Source of the DNA: Eublepharis macularius
Taxonomy: Eukaryota; Chordata; Lepidosauria; Squamata; Eublepharidae
Assembly (NCBI RefSeq): GCF_028583425.1
Contig: NC_072801.1
Location: forward strand, 61,333,766-61,397,765
Length of the DNA: 64,000 nucleotides
Direction: 5' to 3'
Shown here: piece after piece, positions 1-13,200 of the stretch
Position numbering within the stretch: the first letter of the stretch is position 1
Layout: each line of letters starts with the position of its first letter
The notes under the pieces: model-generated
Told to the model about the DNA's origin: nothing
The model's database searches: none
Seen by the model: the letters and a program-made list of their open reading frames with translations, nothing else
Made by a program: the position numbers and the translations under genes

Positions 1-189
1 CCAGCATTCCCATTGAAACTAATGGGCAGACAGCGCCTCTTTCACCCGAACGGCCCTTTAGTGGAAGAGTTTCCGCTTTAAGTGCACGAGAAAGGTTATG
101 TACTTGGGTGGGACAGACTTGAGATTTTATTGAATAAGTCCCCTGTCAATATCAACGCGAAGGTGCCTGTTGGCTGCGGCGGACAAATA

Positions 190-394
190 TTCTAATGACT
201 AGGCGGGGATCTGTTTCCTATTGGCTGCCGAGTAGAATCCCTCTTCCCTATTGGTTTCTTATGTTTGCGTGGGCGGAACGCTCTTTTCAGTGCAGGGCCA
301 AGCGGCTGCAGGAGGAAGGCATAGCCGAAGAAAGGAGGCGAGGGGTTTGGCGGAGAGCCCTGCTTTCCCCCTCCGGTGGGGCGCTCTGGTCACC
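190..394 (+). promoter_or_regulatory. CYTH2: CYTH2 proximal promoter and 5'UTR
   Basis: The sequence just upstream of the cytohesin start codon is GC-rich and shows a GC box (GGCGGGG, 202-208), two inverted CCAAT boxes (ATTGG at 220-224 and 250-254) and an EGR1-type site (GCGTGGGCG, 267-275). No TATA box is evident. This is the make-up expected of a broadly expressed, TATA-less promoter. The transcription start itself cannot be placed from sequence alone. Confidence 0.6.
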
Positions 395-1194
395 ATGGAG
401 GACGGAATCTATGGTAGGGCCCTTCTGAGACCCTTCCATCGGAAGGCGTAAAAGGGGGGGGGGGTGGATGGAAAATACCATTAGGAGAGGCGCCCGTAAT
501 TCCCGTTGGGAAAAAACGAGTGGATAAACTGAGCCGTTCTGTGTAATGGGGGAGGCGGGGCTGATCTCTTACAAAGAGGGGTGGGGCTGGAATGAACCAG
601 AGGAGTGAGAAGGAGGGGGTGTAAGTGGGCGAGCCCATTGCACAGAGACCGAGGGGAAGATAAAGACTATATCAATGAAATGATAGGCATGCGGTGTGAT
701 CTGTGCCAACGTATGCCATTCTCTTCTATGAGGGTTTTTTAAGGCTATACCATTCCAGTGGAGGGGGAGCTTGGGCTGTACCATTGCAGTCAGAAGGATG
801 AGCTGGTTAAAGCCAAGCCTTTTTCTTTTCCCTTCAAAATGGAACCCCTTTTGCTAGCATTCTGCCACCAAGTTTAAATTGGAAAGTTTTAATGAGAGAC
901 TTAGATCTGTGTGGTGACAGGTGTGTGATGTGACCTGTCAATTTAGATCATTCTGTTCTATGAAGGTTTTTTTTAAAAGGCTGTACCATTTGAGTTGGGA
1001 GGGGGGGTTGGGCTGTACCATTGCAGCCAGAAGGAGGAGACTTCCTTTTGTCTAGAACCAGCTAAGCCTATTAAAGCCAAGTCCTTGCACATGCATCTCA
1101 CCCCAGTGCAGCCACATGGAAGCTCTTTCTCTAGGTGGCCCTTGAAAGAAGCGCTGTCTGTCATGAATTTGACTTTTTGGACATCAAATAATAA

Positions 1195-1232
<38 letters not shown>

Positions 1233-4200
1233 ATGGTAATGGTAATGGTAATGGTAATAATAATAGCAGCAAGTGGCACCCTCAAATTCAGCCTTGGTTG
1301 GTGCTGGAAATGCTGTTCTATAGCTCAGTGCAGAAATTCAACCTTTGGCAGGCTTTTGGTGTTTCTTCCACTCTGCATTGGATTTCTGCTGGTTTTAAAT
1401 CTTTGCAAGTTTGCATTTATGTACTCTGTTTATTGGAATGTCTTTGAAATTGACTGTACTGGCTCATACTGTGTAATCCTCAGTAAGAAAGGCGGGCGAT
1501 AAATAAAGTAAATAAATGAATAAAACGGGGCGGGGGGGCATTCTTGGAACTCAATCTTCTACCCTCTTATTTGTTAGCACTGAGAGGGTGTGTTTTACCT
1601 CATTGTTGTGACAGGAGCAATTAAAGGGTGCTTAGAGGTAATTGCTAAGGAGCTGATGGACTGAGACTCCCAAGACGGGGGTGTTCTCTTGCCTGAGTTA
1701 AAGCCCCATTCAATTCAGCATGGCTCGCCTCTGAATAAACCTCTGTAGGTTTGCATTGCACAAGTCTCATAAAAGGTAGAACATCCATCCAGTGCAGCTT
1801 TTCCCATCACAGCAATGCACTGTAAATTTATTTTTTATCTTATCTCCCTGAGACTCAAGGCATCTCTCTCAGCACAAAGCAATTAAATTAACAGCAATGG
1901 GACATCCTGTAAACAGTGCCGTGGGGTTTAGATTGCAGCAATCTGAGAACAGAACTGGAACCAAGGACTCCTGTACTATCTATAGAAGAGGGAATTTTGG
2001 CAGGAAAAACTTCTCACACAGTGAGATGATAGTAGTTTCTGCATTGCTATTAAAGTTTTGGGAGCTCACATGTGCTAATTGCTTGCTGGCATGTGGTTGT
2101 TAGGGGAACATCAGGGCAGCGTCTGATTCAGCACCTCACCCTAGGCCATGGTTTCCATTACCACTACAAGGAGAGGCTGTCGGAGCTTACGACTCCCAAT
2201 CTTCTTCTCCCCGCCCTTGTCTTTCTGTTCCAGTGCCTCCAGACTTGACACCTGAGGAGAGGCTGGAGTTGGAAAACATTCGCCGGCGGAAACAGGAACT
2301 CCTGGTGGAAATTCAGCGGTTGCGAGATGAACTCAGCGAAGCTATGAATGAGGTGGAAGGGCTAGAAGCCAATGAAGGAAGGTGAGAGGAAATTCCTTAA
2401 GAATGCCACAGTGTTTATTTATTTACGTTGTTTATAGATCACCGTTCCCTGAGATTCAAGGCAGATTATACTGTGTCACCTGCCTTGAGCCTCAGTGAGA
2501 AAGCTGGACTATAAATAATGTAAATAAATAAACTAATTCAATACAATCAACAGCTGGAGCATTCAGCCAACAATACAATAGGGTATAGATTGCAGAAGCT
2601 TGAAAACGAGCAGAAATCTGATACAGAGCTGAAACAACAAATAAATAATTTGACATGACATAATAAATGATAGTATCAGACAGTGCCCAATAGAATAGTC
2701 CACAATCCCTGTCCCTTTATTTAAGCATTGAGGATACATGTTAAAATAATAATAATAAAAACATTTGATTTATATACCGCCCTTCAGGACAACTTAATGC
2801 CCACTCAGAGCAGTTTACAAAGTATGCCATTATTATCCCCACACCAAAACACCCTGTGAGGTGGGTGGGGCTGAGAGAGCTCCAGAGAACTGTGACTAGC
2901 CCAAGATCACCCAGCTGGCTTCAAGTGGAGGAGTGGGGAATCAAACCCGGCTCTCCAGATTAGAGTCCCGCGCTCTTAACCACTACACCAAACTGGCTGT
3001 CTGAGGAAGGAGTTTGTACCCACCTCTGCCACCATATATCAGGAACACAGTGACTTTATGAGCATTGGGGCGGAGGCAAAACCTTTTTGTGTACTCTTTG
3101 GCTCTTCCAAGTCAGCCCTCAGCAAGCTGCGGCAAAGGAGTGTCTCCTCCCCCAGTCTTCCTGGTCCTTTTCACAGTTCCTCCAGTGGAAGCAGCCTTTC
3201 TCAACCAGGCCCTTGAGGTGGCTCCAGCTTAGCTTCTAGCAAGGGATTCCTTCACCTCGAATTGGATCTTGCTGCATCTTGGTACCAGAAAAGATCTTTT
3301 TAAGAGCAGCCGACTTCAGTCTCTGGGATATCTGTGTTAGAACTAGGAGCTCACTACTCCTGAACACTTTCGTTCGCCATTCCTTGATATTCTGGAATGT
3401 TCCTGACTTGAACATAACCTTGTCGTTCTCTGTCCTTGCCCTCATTTTCAATCCTTGCCTGCAGTGGCCATTAAAGACTACTGTCAAATCACAGTGAAAA
3501 CCCCACCTTTTTGTTTGTGTTGGGTATGATGTCTGGGAAATGCACTTTACTGCAGAATATCCCAGCTGCTCAGCATGGTCATCTAGGAGTCCATAAAACC
3601 CTCATGGGATATGTACTGTTATCCCCTTCATGCTTTGCTTGCCTCCGTTTTCCCCGATCACCTTCAGTTCCAATTTGCTGTGATGTCCCAAGGCCTTGGT
3701 AGATACATGCTTTAGTTTTGTGTTTTTGTCCCCACGAGCTGGGGCGCTAAATCTTGGTTAAATCACAGTTTAAAATCCTGGCTTGTGTGCATTCAGACAT
3801 TAGAGCAAATTTGTCATACCAAGAAGTGTTCAGCCAAGCTTTGCATGCTAGAGAAGGAGCAGGGGGAGTTCTCTAGCACAGTAATGAGTTGTGAAAATTC
3901 TGTTTAATTACAGTTTCTCATGTCTGAGTTCAGTATCTCTCCTCTTGCAAGGCATTTCTGAACACCTCGTTTCATTTGTATATGGAATGTCAGGTTCCCT
4001 CATTTTGTCGCTCAGCTCAAAGAGCATCCTATCTATCCATCATTTACAGCTAGTTGAGAGTCTCAGAGAAAGCATGTGCTACAGTCATCTGGTACAGAAC
4101 TATCTCAATTCTGCTAGGAAATAGCATGTTCGGATGCTGTCCCCTCCGTCAAATCACCTGTATGTGAACAACTAGGCTGGAGAAAGTTTTTGGCTTAGCC

Positions 4201-7200
4201 GCCTCTTTGCAGTTTAAGGGTGCGTAGCTTCGGAAGGACTGTACCACTAGAGTTCTCTGGAAGTTTGTCTGAACTTTAGAAATTTGCGGCAACTTGCAGT
4301 AAAAGTCAAAGGACTGATAATGTTCTTTATCTTGCGTAGTAAAACTCTTCAAAGGAACCGGAAGATGGGGATGGGCCGCAAGAAATTCAACATGGACCCC
4401 AAAAAAGTAAGTGGGTGCTGGAGCAGGATAATGGGGCCTTCTGGGGTCCTTGGACATTTTTCTGGATGGAGCTGTTGGCAATAATCATCCGCATGTTTTC
4501 TGGGAGGAAGGTCATATTAGAGTTAAAAGTATAGGTAAAAGAAGCCAGTACTCCCAAGATCTCTTGAGGATGGTGGGCATCTTTTGAGTCCAGATCAGGT
4601 CTGAACCATCTCTGTTTTCTCAGGGAATCCAGTTCCTAGTGGAAAATGAACTGCTGCGCTCCACCCCCGAGGACATTGCCCGTTTCCTGTACAAAGGGGA
4701 AGGACTCAACAAGACGGCCATTGGCGACTATCTGGGCGAGCGGTGAGAGGGGATGGGGCAGCAGGAGGAAGGAGCAGAAAGGCCAGAGGTATTTGGCCTA
4801 GTTTTGGAGCCTGCTGGGAAGAGGATCATGCAGCAGGTGGTTCTCCCTTGACTGGGACGTAGGCAGTGGAAGAGAGACAAATGCTGGGCCATATTTTGGC
4901 AGGGTCTTCTTTGGATTGTACAGCTTCTGACCACTAGTGAGAAATAATGCTGTTCAGGACATCCCTGAATAAAGCCAGCACATTTTTCAAGAAGGATCTT
5001 GTACCCTGGTGTGCTTGTTTTCTGTTTGCAGGGAGTAATTAAGGTAGGGGTGCCTTAAAAATGTAGTTCCACCACATGAAGTGGTTCGGTCTGTTCTGTT
5101 AACTCATTTGGCTGCATGTGTAAACCAGACCTGAGTGAAAGGCATCAGCGAGGCATTTTCCTAGACGGGTCTGGAAGTTGTCATAATGCGGACCAATGGG
5201 ACGAGCTTCGTTTTAACCTTCCTCCTCCCTTCCACTTTATTCAGGGAGGAGTTCAACATTGCTGTGCTCCATGCCTTTGTTGACTTGCACGAGTTTACTG
5301 ACCTCAACCTCGTTCAGGCTCTCAGGTGAGTCTCCAGATCGTCAACCCTTTTCCAGGTTGGGCTGATTATTTTATACAAGCTACTCACTTAACTGGACCT
5401 GCCAGATCTCTTACTCGAATCAGCCGCTTGCTTTTCTTGCAAGTCCGCAGTTTCCTCTCCTGTGCATATATCAGCCTTGCAGCAGTCAACGAATCATTGC
5501 CAAGTCCTGTTTTGTTTTGTTTTTTTAAAAAAACCCTTTATGACTACATGATTCAACAGAAAATATTCTGTTACAAAAGGAAGATTTCGGTTTAACACCT
5601 TAACTATTGAATGGGTAACCATTCTCCAAAAATGCAACACATATGTTAAAAATCACCTTTATCTTCGTTAATAAACCTCTCCATTTTGGTTAATTTCCAA
5701 AGAGGGATGTGCCACTGACTGATCATCTTAAAAAAAGCTCTACCATGCAAACCGATTGAGAACAAGGAGCCTTTTGAGTACAAGAATTTCCATATGTCCA
5801 GGCTGACTTCATGCTGTAAATAGCTTGGCCATTTCCTTGTGCAAGTTTTTTGCATATCATCATCCAGTGCTTAACAGTAGCTAATAAACTTTGGTAAAAA
5901 TAAATCAGAAAAACCATAAATCCCATAAAGTAAAACAGAAAGCCAAAAAAAGAAGGAACGTTGTCAGTGCTGTTGGACACCTTCATAATCTTCCTAAACA
6001 ATTCAGTCCTTTAAAATCCTTCTGAAAGACGGAAGGTTTCACCCTGCTGTTTTCAGAAAGCCAATTCATGAAGCCTTTGGGGGCTCCCGATGTAAAGGTT
6101 GGGTAGTCATACATCTTACAGGTCTGGAAGAGGGGATGGGGAGAAAGCATGGGTGATTGAGTCGTCAGAGTAGCCACACTGTTTCATACTGAAAGAGATG
6201 GTCCTTTAAAGATATGGTTTCTAGATTATGATTGACTTTAAAGGTATGAACCAGGACACTACATGAAACCTGTAAACAGGTAGGCAGCCAATGCAGTGGC
6301 TTCCGGATGGGTGTGATATGTACAAAGCAAACAGCTCCAGACAACCATAAAACGGCTGCATTCGGGGCCAACTTGAACTTCAGTGTTGTCTAAAAAAGCT
6401 TCTCTATGTTACAGTTATTTATTTAAAACATTTTAAAACCATCTTTTCACTCAACTACAGGTCCCGATGGTAGTAAATAATTAAAGTTTTCAAGTTTATA
6501 TACAGGTACTTAAAAAGTAAAAATTAAGCAAAACGAAAACAGACACACATATGGGAGGGAGGGCCCGTGAGGGGACGCCAGTAGGGGTGTACCCAAAAAA
6601 ATAAAATTCGGGTTTCCCACTTTGGAAAACCTGAAGCAGAAAAAAGAGTCAGCAGGGTTGACCCGCTTCAGTATGCTCTGTAAAGATTCGGAGCACTACC
6701 CCTCCTGCTGCTTATTTAACCCGATGGGAGGGGGAGGAGGAAACCCCCTCCTTCCCCTCCCATTGGGTTAAATAAGCGGCGGGGGGGGGGGGGAGTTCAG
6801 ACCCCACCAAGCCGATCAGCTGCTTGGCGGGGTTTGCAGCAGGCCCTTTAAACTCCACCAGGTTTGCAGGGGAAACCCTCTGCTATCCAGGTGAAGCACA
6901 GAAGGGCTCTTTCGCCACCGCTTGCAATGCAAGTGCCAGCAAAAAGGCCCTTTAAACTCCATCTGGGTTGCAGCGGAACCCCCGCGACCCAGGTGAAGCG
7001 CAGAAGGGCTGTTAAAAGGCTTTTTAAACTCCACCTGGGTCACAGGGGAAACCCTCTGCAACCCAGGTGAAGCACAGAAGGGTCTTTCGCCGCCGTTTGC
7101 AGTGCAAGCACCGGCAAGGTGGCCCTTTAAACTCCACCTGGGTCACAGGGGAACCCCCGCGACCCAGGTGAAGCGCAGAAGGGCTGTTTTGCTGCGGCTG

Positions 7201-10200
7201 TCAGCGCAGATCAGCTGCGCTGACAGCCCGTGTCCTGAAGCTTCCCAAAGGAATACGCTTTGGGAAGCTTAGATTTGGGGTTTCCGAATCGGGCCCAGGA
7301 TCCTGAGCCTGATCTGGAATTCCTGAATCTTTGCGAATCAGGTCCAATTTGGGAGTTTTACCCGAATCAGAAACCCGATTCGCACATCCCTAGATGCCAG
7401 GCATAGCAACATCTTCACCTGCTGGCAGAAGACAGTGATAAAAGGAGGACACATGGATATCCTTGGCGAGGGCATTCCACAGTGTACCACCCTCTTGTCT
7501 CAGGGTTACAGCAGCACTGATCAGCAGGACTAAGCCAGTGGAGTCTTAAGAGAGAAGCTGATTTCCTTGCTGAATAGATGGGGGAGACGCATTTTTTAGC
7601 CACCAGACTTGGTGTGCTGTGCTTCAGTGCGTTAACTTTCTCAGACGATACAGAGTATGGCAGGTAGGGAATAAATATGGTGGTTGCAAAGCAGGTGACT
7701 GAACCTCTTTTTCTACCTTTTTGTGGTGTGCCTCCCCCACTCCCAATCCAGACAGTTCCTATGGAGCTTCCGATTGCCGGGAGAAGCCCAGAAGATTGAC
7801 CGTATGATGGAGGCCTTTGCCCAGCGGTATTGTCTGTGCAACCCAGGGGTCTTTCAGTCCACAGGTACTGGCTTCTGTGCAAGGAGGGGCGGGGAAGTTG
7901 TTTGGTTCAGAACAAGAGATGCTACGAGCCAGTCATCCCCCCACCCTGGGTCTCTGGGACTAATTCACTGCTAATTCAAGTGGATTAACCATTGGATCAT
8001 CTGCAGTGGCTGTTGATCTTGGAACATCTGCAACATGTTTCTCAGCTTTCCTGTTTGATGAGATGTTCAATCCTTTATTTTTAATAAACTTGGGGTGACA
8101 TTTTCCCCCAAGCTGTGGAGCTGCAGAGATGGGGAAAAGCTGCACCAGTTGTGTTTCTGCCTATCACACATGAGCCACAGCTAGGGAAGGTGCTGAGAAA
8201 GTTGTATCCCAGGCTTCCATGCTAATGGCTTGTATCGGGTTAGAGAGAGGTACATTTTTCTTCTTGGGCTTCCTCCAAAAAGATGTGCAGGCAGAAGTCA
8301 GTATCCAACAGTAGGGCTGTTAACCCTTCCTATCTGAACGTGAAACTCACTAGCTAGCCTTAGACAAACCACTGTTTCTCAGCCTCCTAATAGAGGTTAT
8401 GTTTGGCCTACCTTAGAGGGCTATTGTAACAGCTGATTATGCAATTGATGGGAAATGTTCTGGATACTGAAATCATTTGATGAATAATAAATAGTAAAAT
8501 GCTTGTTGAGCCTTTCGGCTGAAATGAGTGGCTTACAGTGAACATAACGTCTTCAGTCAGTTTAACCAACAGCAGCGATATAATTAATCATAAAAAGGTT
8601 CATCAGCAGAAGCTGCAACGGTCAAAGGGGGGTAAAGCAAATTGAGAGATCAACAGCATTAAACTAAAAATCAGTTTTTAATCGCTTGAGCCCGAAAAAC
8701 AGTTTTTGCCAGCCTCCTAAAAGCAATAAGAAAGAGAACAAAGCAAGACTTACATTTTCTTTTCCTGTTTGTCTTCTTTTCCCCCACCCACCTAGATACC
8801 TGCTATGTCCTCTCCTTTGCGGTGATCATGCTGAACACCAGCCTCCACAACCCCAATGTCCGCGACAAGCCCACGGTCGAGAGGTTCATCACCATGAACC
8901 GCGGCATCAACGACGGGGGGGACTTGCCGGAAGAACTGCTGCGGGTGAGAGGCTGGAAAAGAAAGCATGAGGCCCAGGACCAGGGCAGAGGGGCCCGTTA
9001 GTCTGAGCTGGGGCAGTTTTCTGGGTGATCACAAGGCCATCCGTGCATGTTTCCACTTTCTCAAAAGCCCACGGCCCTCTTGTAAGGAATTTTTTATCTT
9101 CTTGTTCTTGTCAATAATGCTGCTGCTGCTGCAATCTGGCAATTTGCTTATGTATTAATTTTAAATTTGTTGCCGTTTGGGGGGCCAATTACTGCCTTAC
9201 TCCTTATAGTCTCGCTCTCCTTGCTTTTAATTATTTTTATTTCCTCCGCTATTTGATACAACACTGTCTCGATCGTTGTGCCAAAACTCACATATGTGTG
9301 CGCGCCACACAAAACCTTTCTGCTTGCCTTGGGAAGGGGAGTGGTCTGCCTGTAACTCCTCCCCTTGCTCCCCTCCCCTTAGAACCTCTACGACAGCATC
9401 CGTAACGAGCCCTTCAAGATCCCCGAGGACGATGGGAATGACCTGACACACACTTTCTTTAACCCTGACCGCGAGGGCTGGCTCCTCAAACTGGGTGAGA
9501 GCCCCCCCCTTTAAACACAATGGCCTTTTCCCTTCCGCTCCCGCTTCCTCTGCCCTTTCCCTCCCTCACCACCACTACCCTCCCACCCCCCACCCGCGAT
9601 CTTTGCACGTCTCTGCGCTCTCCTCTCTTCCCCCACCCACCTGTTGTGTCATTTAAAGCATGACCTCTCTCTTCATCAGATCAAAGGGATCCTCCTGAAG
9701 CCTTCCCTCATCTCCCCTCCCCAACAACAAACACATCAATGACCTCTTGGGATCCACTGCTCACCACATTGCAAGGATCTGGTGAAAATCAGGATCCGTT
9801 CTCCCTCCCTTCACCCTCCCATCTCCTTGCCCACTCCTCCTTGAGGTGGATCTCCTCTGACAGATGATGAGAGGGGTCTGCTGGGATTTTGGATTCCCCC
9901 TTGGAAGTATGGATCCATTGGAAGAAGTTTATGCAGGTCACTGAAATCCGTCCCCTGACTATTGAAAGACCTGTTAAACCCCTATCTGTGCCTTGTTTCA
10001 CCAGGCGTCAACGTGCTTTCAGGCTTATGTTTAAAAGATGACATTCTCAGGATACTGAAGGCTACATCGGGTACCACCTTCAGTGCCTGATGTTTATCTG
10101 ATCCCGAGTCTTACAGATTCCCAAATAGGGAAAATTCTATTAGTCGTAGTGTAACGTCTGTCCGAAAATGTTGGTTATATAAGGCCAAAGACGTGCAGAT

Positions 10201-13200
10201 TGCTCAACCTTGTCTCATCTTAAAACGACAGAGGCCATCTTACCCAGGCCTGGGAGAGGGGCTGGACTCTCCTTTGATAAAGTTCTTGCAGATGGACTGC
10301 CCCGATCCACAATGTTACCGCCAAGCTTGATAAGAAGGTCTTGCGCCATCAGCTGCTGGCCAGCTTCAGAGAGGGCAGAAGGTCCACCTTGGTCGTCTCC
10401 TTCTGTTCACAGTTTGGCAGCACTTGGGTCCACATGGAGTAAAGGGCACCACAAGTCTAGAACTGGAAATGAGGTGCTTCTGCTATTGCAGAAGGTAGTC
10501 CAGAGAGGAAGCAAAATTTCATTACATCGTAGCTTGGTCACTTCATCCTTTCCTGTTCTCTGAACTGAAAGGGCCACCAGAATGACGCTGCAATGGGGGT
10601 TGCAGAAGAGCAGGCAGAATTGTATCATAGGCTTCCAGTTGTCCAGCCCTGGCTTAGAGGCAAGTGGATCAGAAGTGATGGGGAAAGAGGAATGTCGTGT
10701 AACCCCACACCATAGTTTTAGACAGGAAGAGAAAAGACACCATTATTCAAGGAAGCCCATTGGCTACTTACACGAAAGGAAGGGGGTAAAAGCACCCCCC
10801 CTCCTTTAATAGTGAGCTTCCTGGACTGATTAAGATGCCGCCTGGACACAAGCCAGAGATGAACTTACGCCTCCCTTAGCATCTGTCTGTGCCACCCTAG
10901 GAGAAACCTGTCACCAACCCGTAGATGATGGCAGCAAAAATGATTGGCTCCTGGACTGCTTGAGAGCCAATCATGTTCACTGTGGCTGCCAGCAGTTGCG
11001 GGGATAGATTTCCATGTGACGTGCTGGCATTTAGGGAGCCTTGCCATTTGGCCACACGATTTCCGTCTCCTTATCCCCTCCCCAATAAAATTAAACCCTT
11101 CCTTCCCATGCCTCCCCCCCGCCCCATCCCAGTGCCCCCAAATGCCTGTGTCTGTGTCGGAGGATTTTTGATTTGACCATGTACTTCTACCTTATGTTGA
11201 TGTAACTTGTTCTCCTTTCTCTCTCTCCTCCTCCTCTCTCTTTCTCTCTCTCTCTCTCTCTTTCTCACCCCCATTCTCTCTATCCTACCCTGTCCCCGCC
11301 TCTCTTTGCCCCCTCTTCCCCCCACCACTGCTGCCCTGCCCCCCTCTCTCCTCTACCGTCCCACGGCGCGGACTACATTTGTTCCACTGTCTGAATACTG
11401 CCCCCAACCCAGGAGGTAGGTGAGAGGAGGAGCGTATGCTTTTTAGCTGAAAGCTGGGGTGCTGTGGTGGTGGCAGCTGGGGGTTAGGAGGGCTGGGCAT
11501 GAATTTTTTTCTGGGTAATCTAGAACAAATCTAGTAGCTTAGAAGTTAATGGTGGGGACTGAGTTACAGATTAGGATTCTTTTGCTGTGAATCGGTGTAT
11601 GTCTTATTGGATGAAAGGGGTGGGGGGAAGGAAGTGCGTATGGGGGGGAGGGTTTCAAAAAGGACAGATCATGTGGGTAAGATGCAGGGTGGAGCTCAGT
11701 TTTTCCCAGACTGGCCTTTCGCAGAGGTCCCCCAGATTGTCACAGTATAAGCCGCAGCCCACCTCCAGAAGGTTGTTGACCGAAGCCAGAAATGGCTGAT
11801 TGTTTTATAGACACATTTGGGAACATCTGGGCTTTATAGAACAGGGTTGCACTGAGCTGGCAAAATATATTTGCCTTGTAGAGCTGCTTTGTGTTGCTAA
11901 ATGAGGCACAGTCCTCAGAAGCCTCTCTGACTACATGATTTTTCTGAATGTACAGACTCGCTCTTATTCAGGGGAATCCAGAGTAAATCTGTGAGTAAAA
12001 TTAGCCGCATATCTTACCACTGGTTAAATAACCAGGACATAAGACATCAATCCGAATCTGTGCCTTCGAGCATAGCCTTCTAAGGTCAAAATACCAATGA
12101 ACTGTGCACCGTCTCCCAGTTTTGTGTTCCTGTGCAGTGGGAGGTCAGCAGCCAGAAGCCTTTGGGCCAGAACTCCTTCCACTAAATGAGTCATCAATCT
12201 AGGAGCAAAAAAAGGGATACAGGAAGCTGCATGTGTGGATACGAAGTTTGCTGGGGAACCAATTTATGGGAGGGGAGGACAAGCCCAACACTTCTCGCTT
12301 CCTTCTTAAACTGACCTACCAAGAAAACTAGTCGCTGGCCGGTGCTTTTAAAACAAATCCGCAGCTGTAAAAGATATTCCACAGGTTCCTGTTCTAGAAG
12401 AACCTTTCCCGAGAAGTCAGATTTGCAGCTGCATCCTCCCCCTGCAAAAAAAAAAAAACTTGCAGCAATTTAAAGGCTAGCAAAACAAAACAGGCGGCCT
12501 GTACCACCTCAGACTGCACAGGGGAGATTCTGGGCGATCACATTTTGCGGTGCTTCTTTTAAAAAAAACTCCCTGCAAACAGAAAGCCAGCACTGCAAGC
12601 GAAAGGGTGGTGGTGGTAGAACCTTTCTCCTTCCAGTGCAAGTTTCCAGTTTGCACGGAATGTTTATGTAAAGGAACACTCAGAGTTGGAGTCTACCACC
12701 CACAATCCAAAGTGGCACAGTCCATTTCAGCCGCCTCTGGGTTCTCCATTCTGTAAGTGTGAACTGAGCCTTGAAGTGACGTAAAGCTCCTACGTGTCTG
12801 TGTGTGTTTTGCTCGGACAGAGGCACGTGGCTGCCCTTCTGGAGTTGGTAGATGTGAGTGACTCTGTGATCTTTTTCTTAGTCCCACCCTGTTCGTTTGC
12901 CATTTAAAATATATTGCAATGATAAGGTTTTCTTTATAAGCAAGACTTCCTGCTCCAGACTGGGGAAGGGATGGGGGCCTAAAGAGAAATACATAAAAAG
13001 AAATCTAAACCCCACTTTCCCTTTCAGGAGGGCGAGTGAAGACATGGAAGAGACGCTGGTTCATCTTGACCGACAACTGCCTCTATTATTTTGAATACAC
13101 TACCGTTAGTACCGTTTCTCTCTTTCCCCCACCCCTTTTCACCCCACTCTTCCTTTCCAGCAGTGTGGAATCCCACAGCGCTGTTCAGTTGTCTGCATAG

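Noticed and set aside
995-1447. 150-aa frame with poly-Ser and poly-Asn
   Set aside because: Generated by the TAG/TAATGG microsatellite within CYTH2 intron 1.
6841-7190. Possible CRISPR-like or coding repeat
   Set aside because: A minisatellite inside a DNA transposon in a vertebrate intron; unit lengths and spacing do not fit an array of spacers.
11071-11500. Arg/Glu- and Ser/Leu-rich frames on both strands
   Set aside because: Products of the CU-rich tract; not genes.
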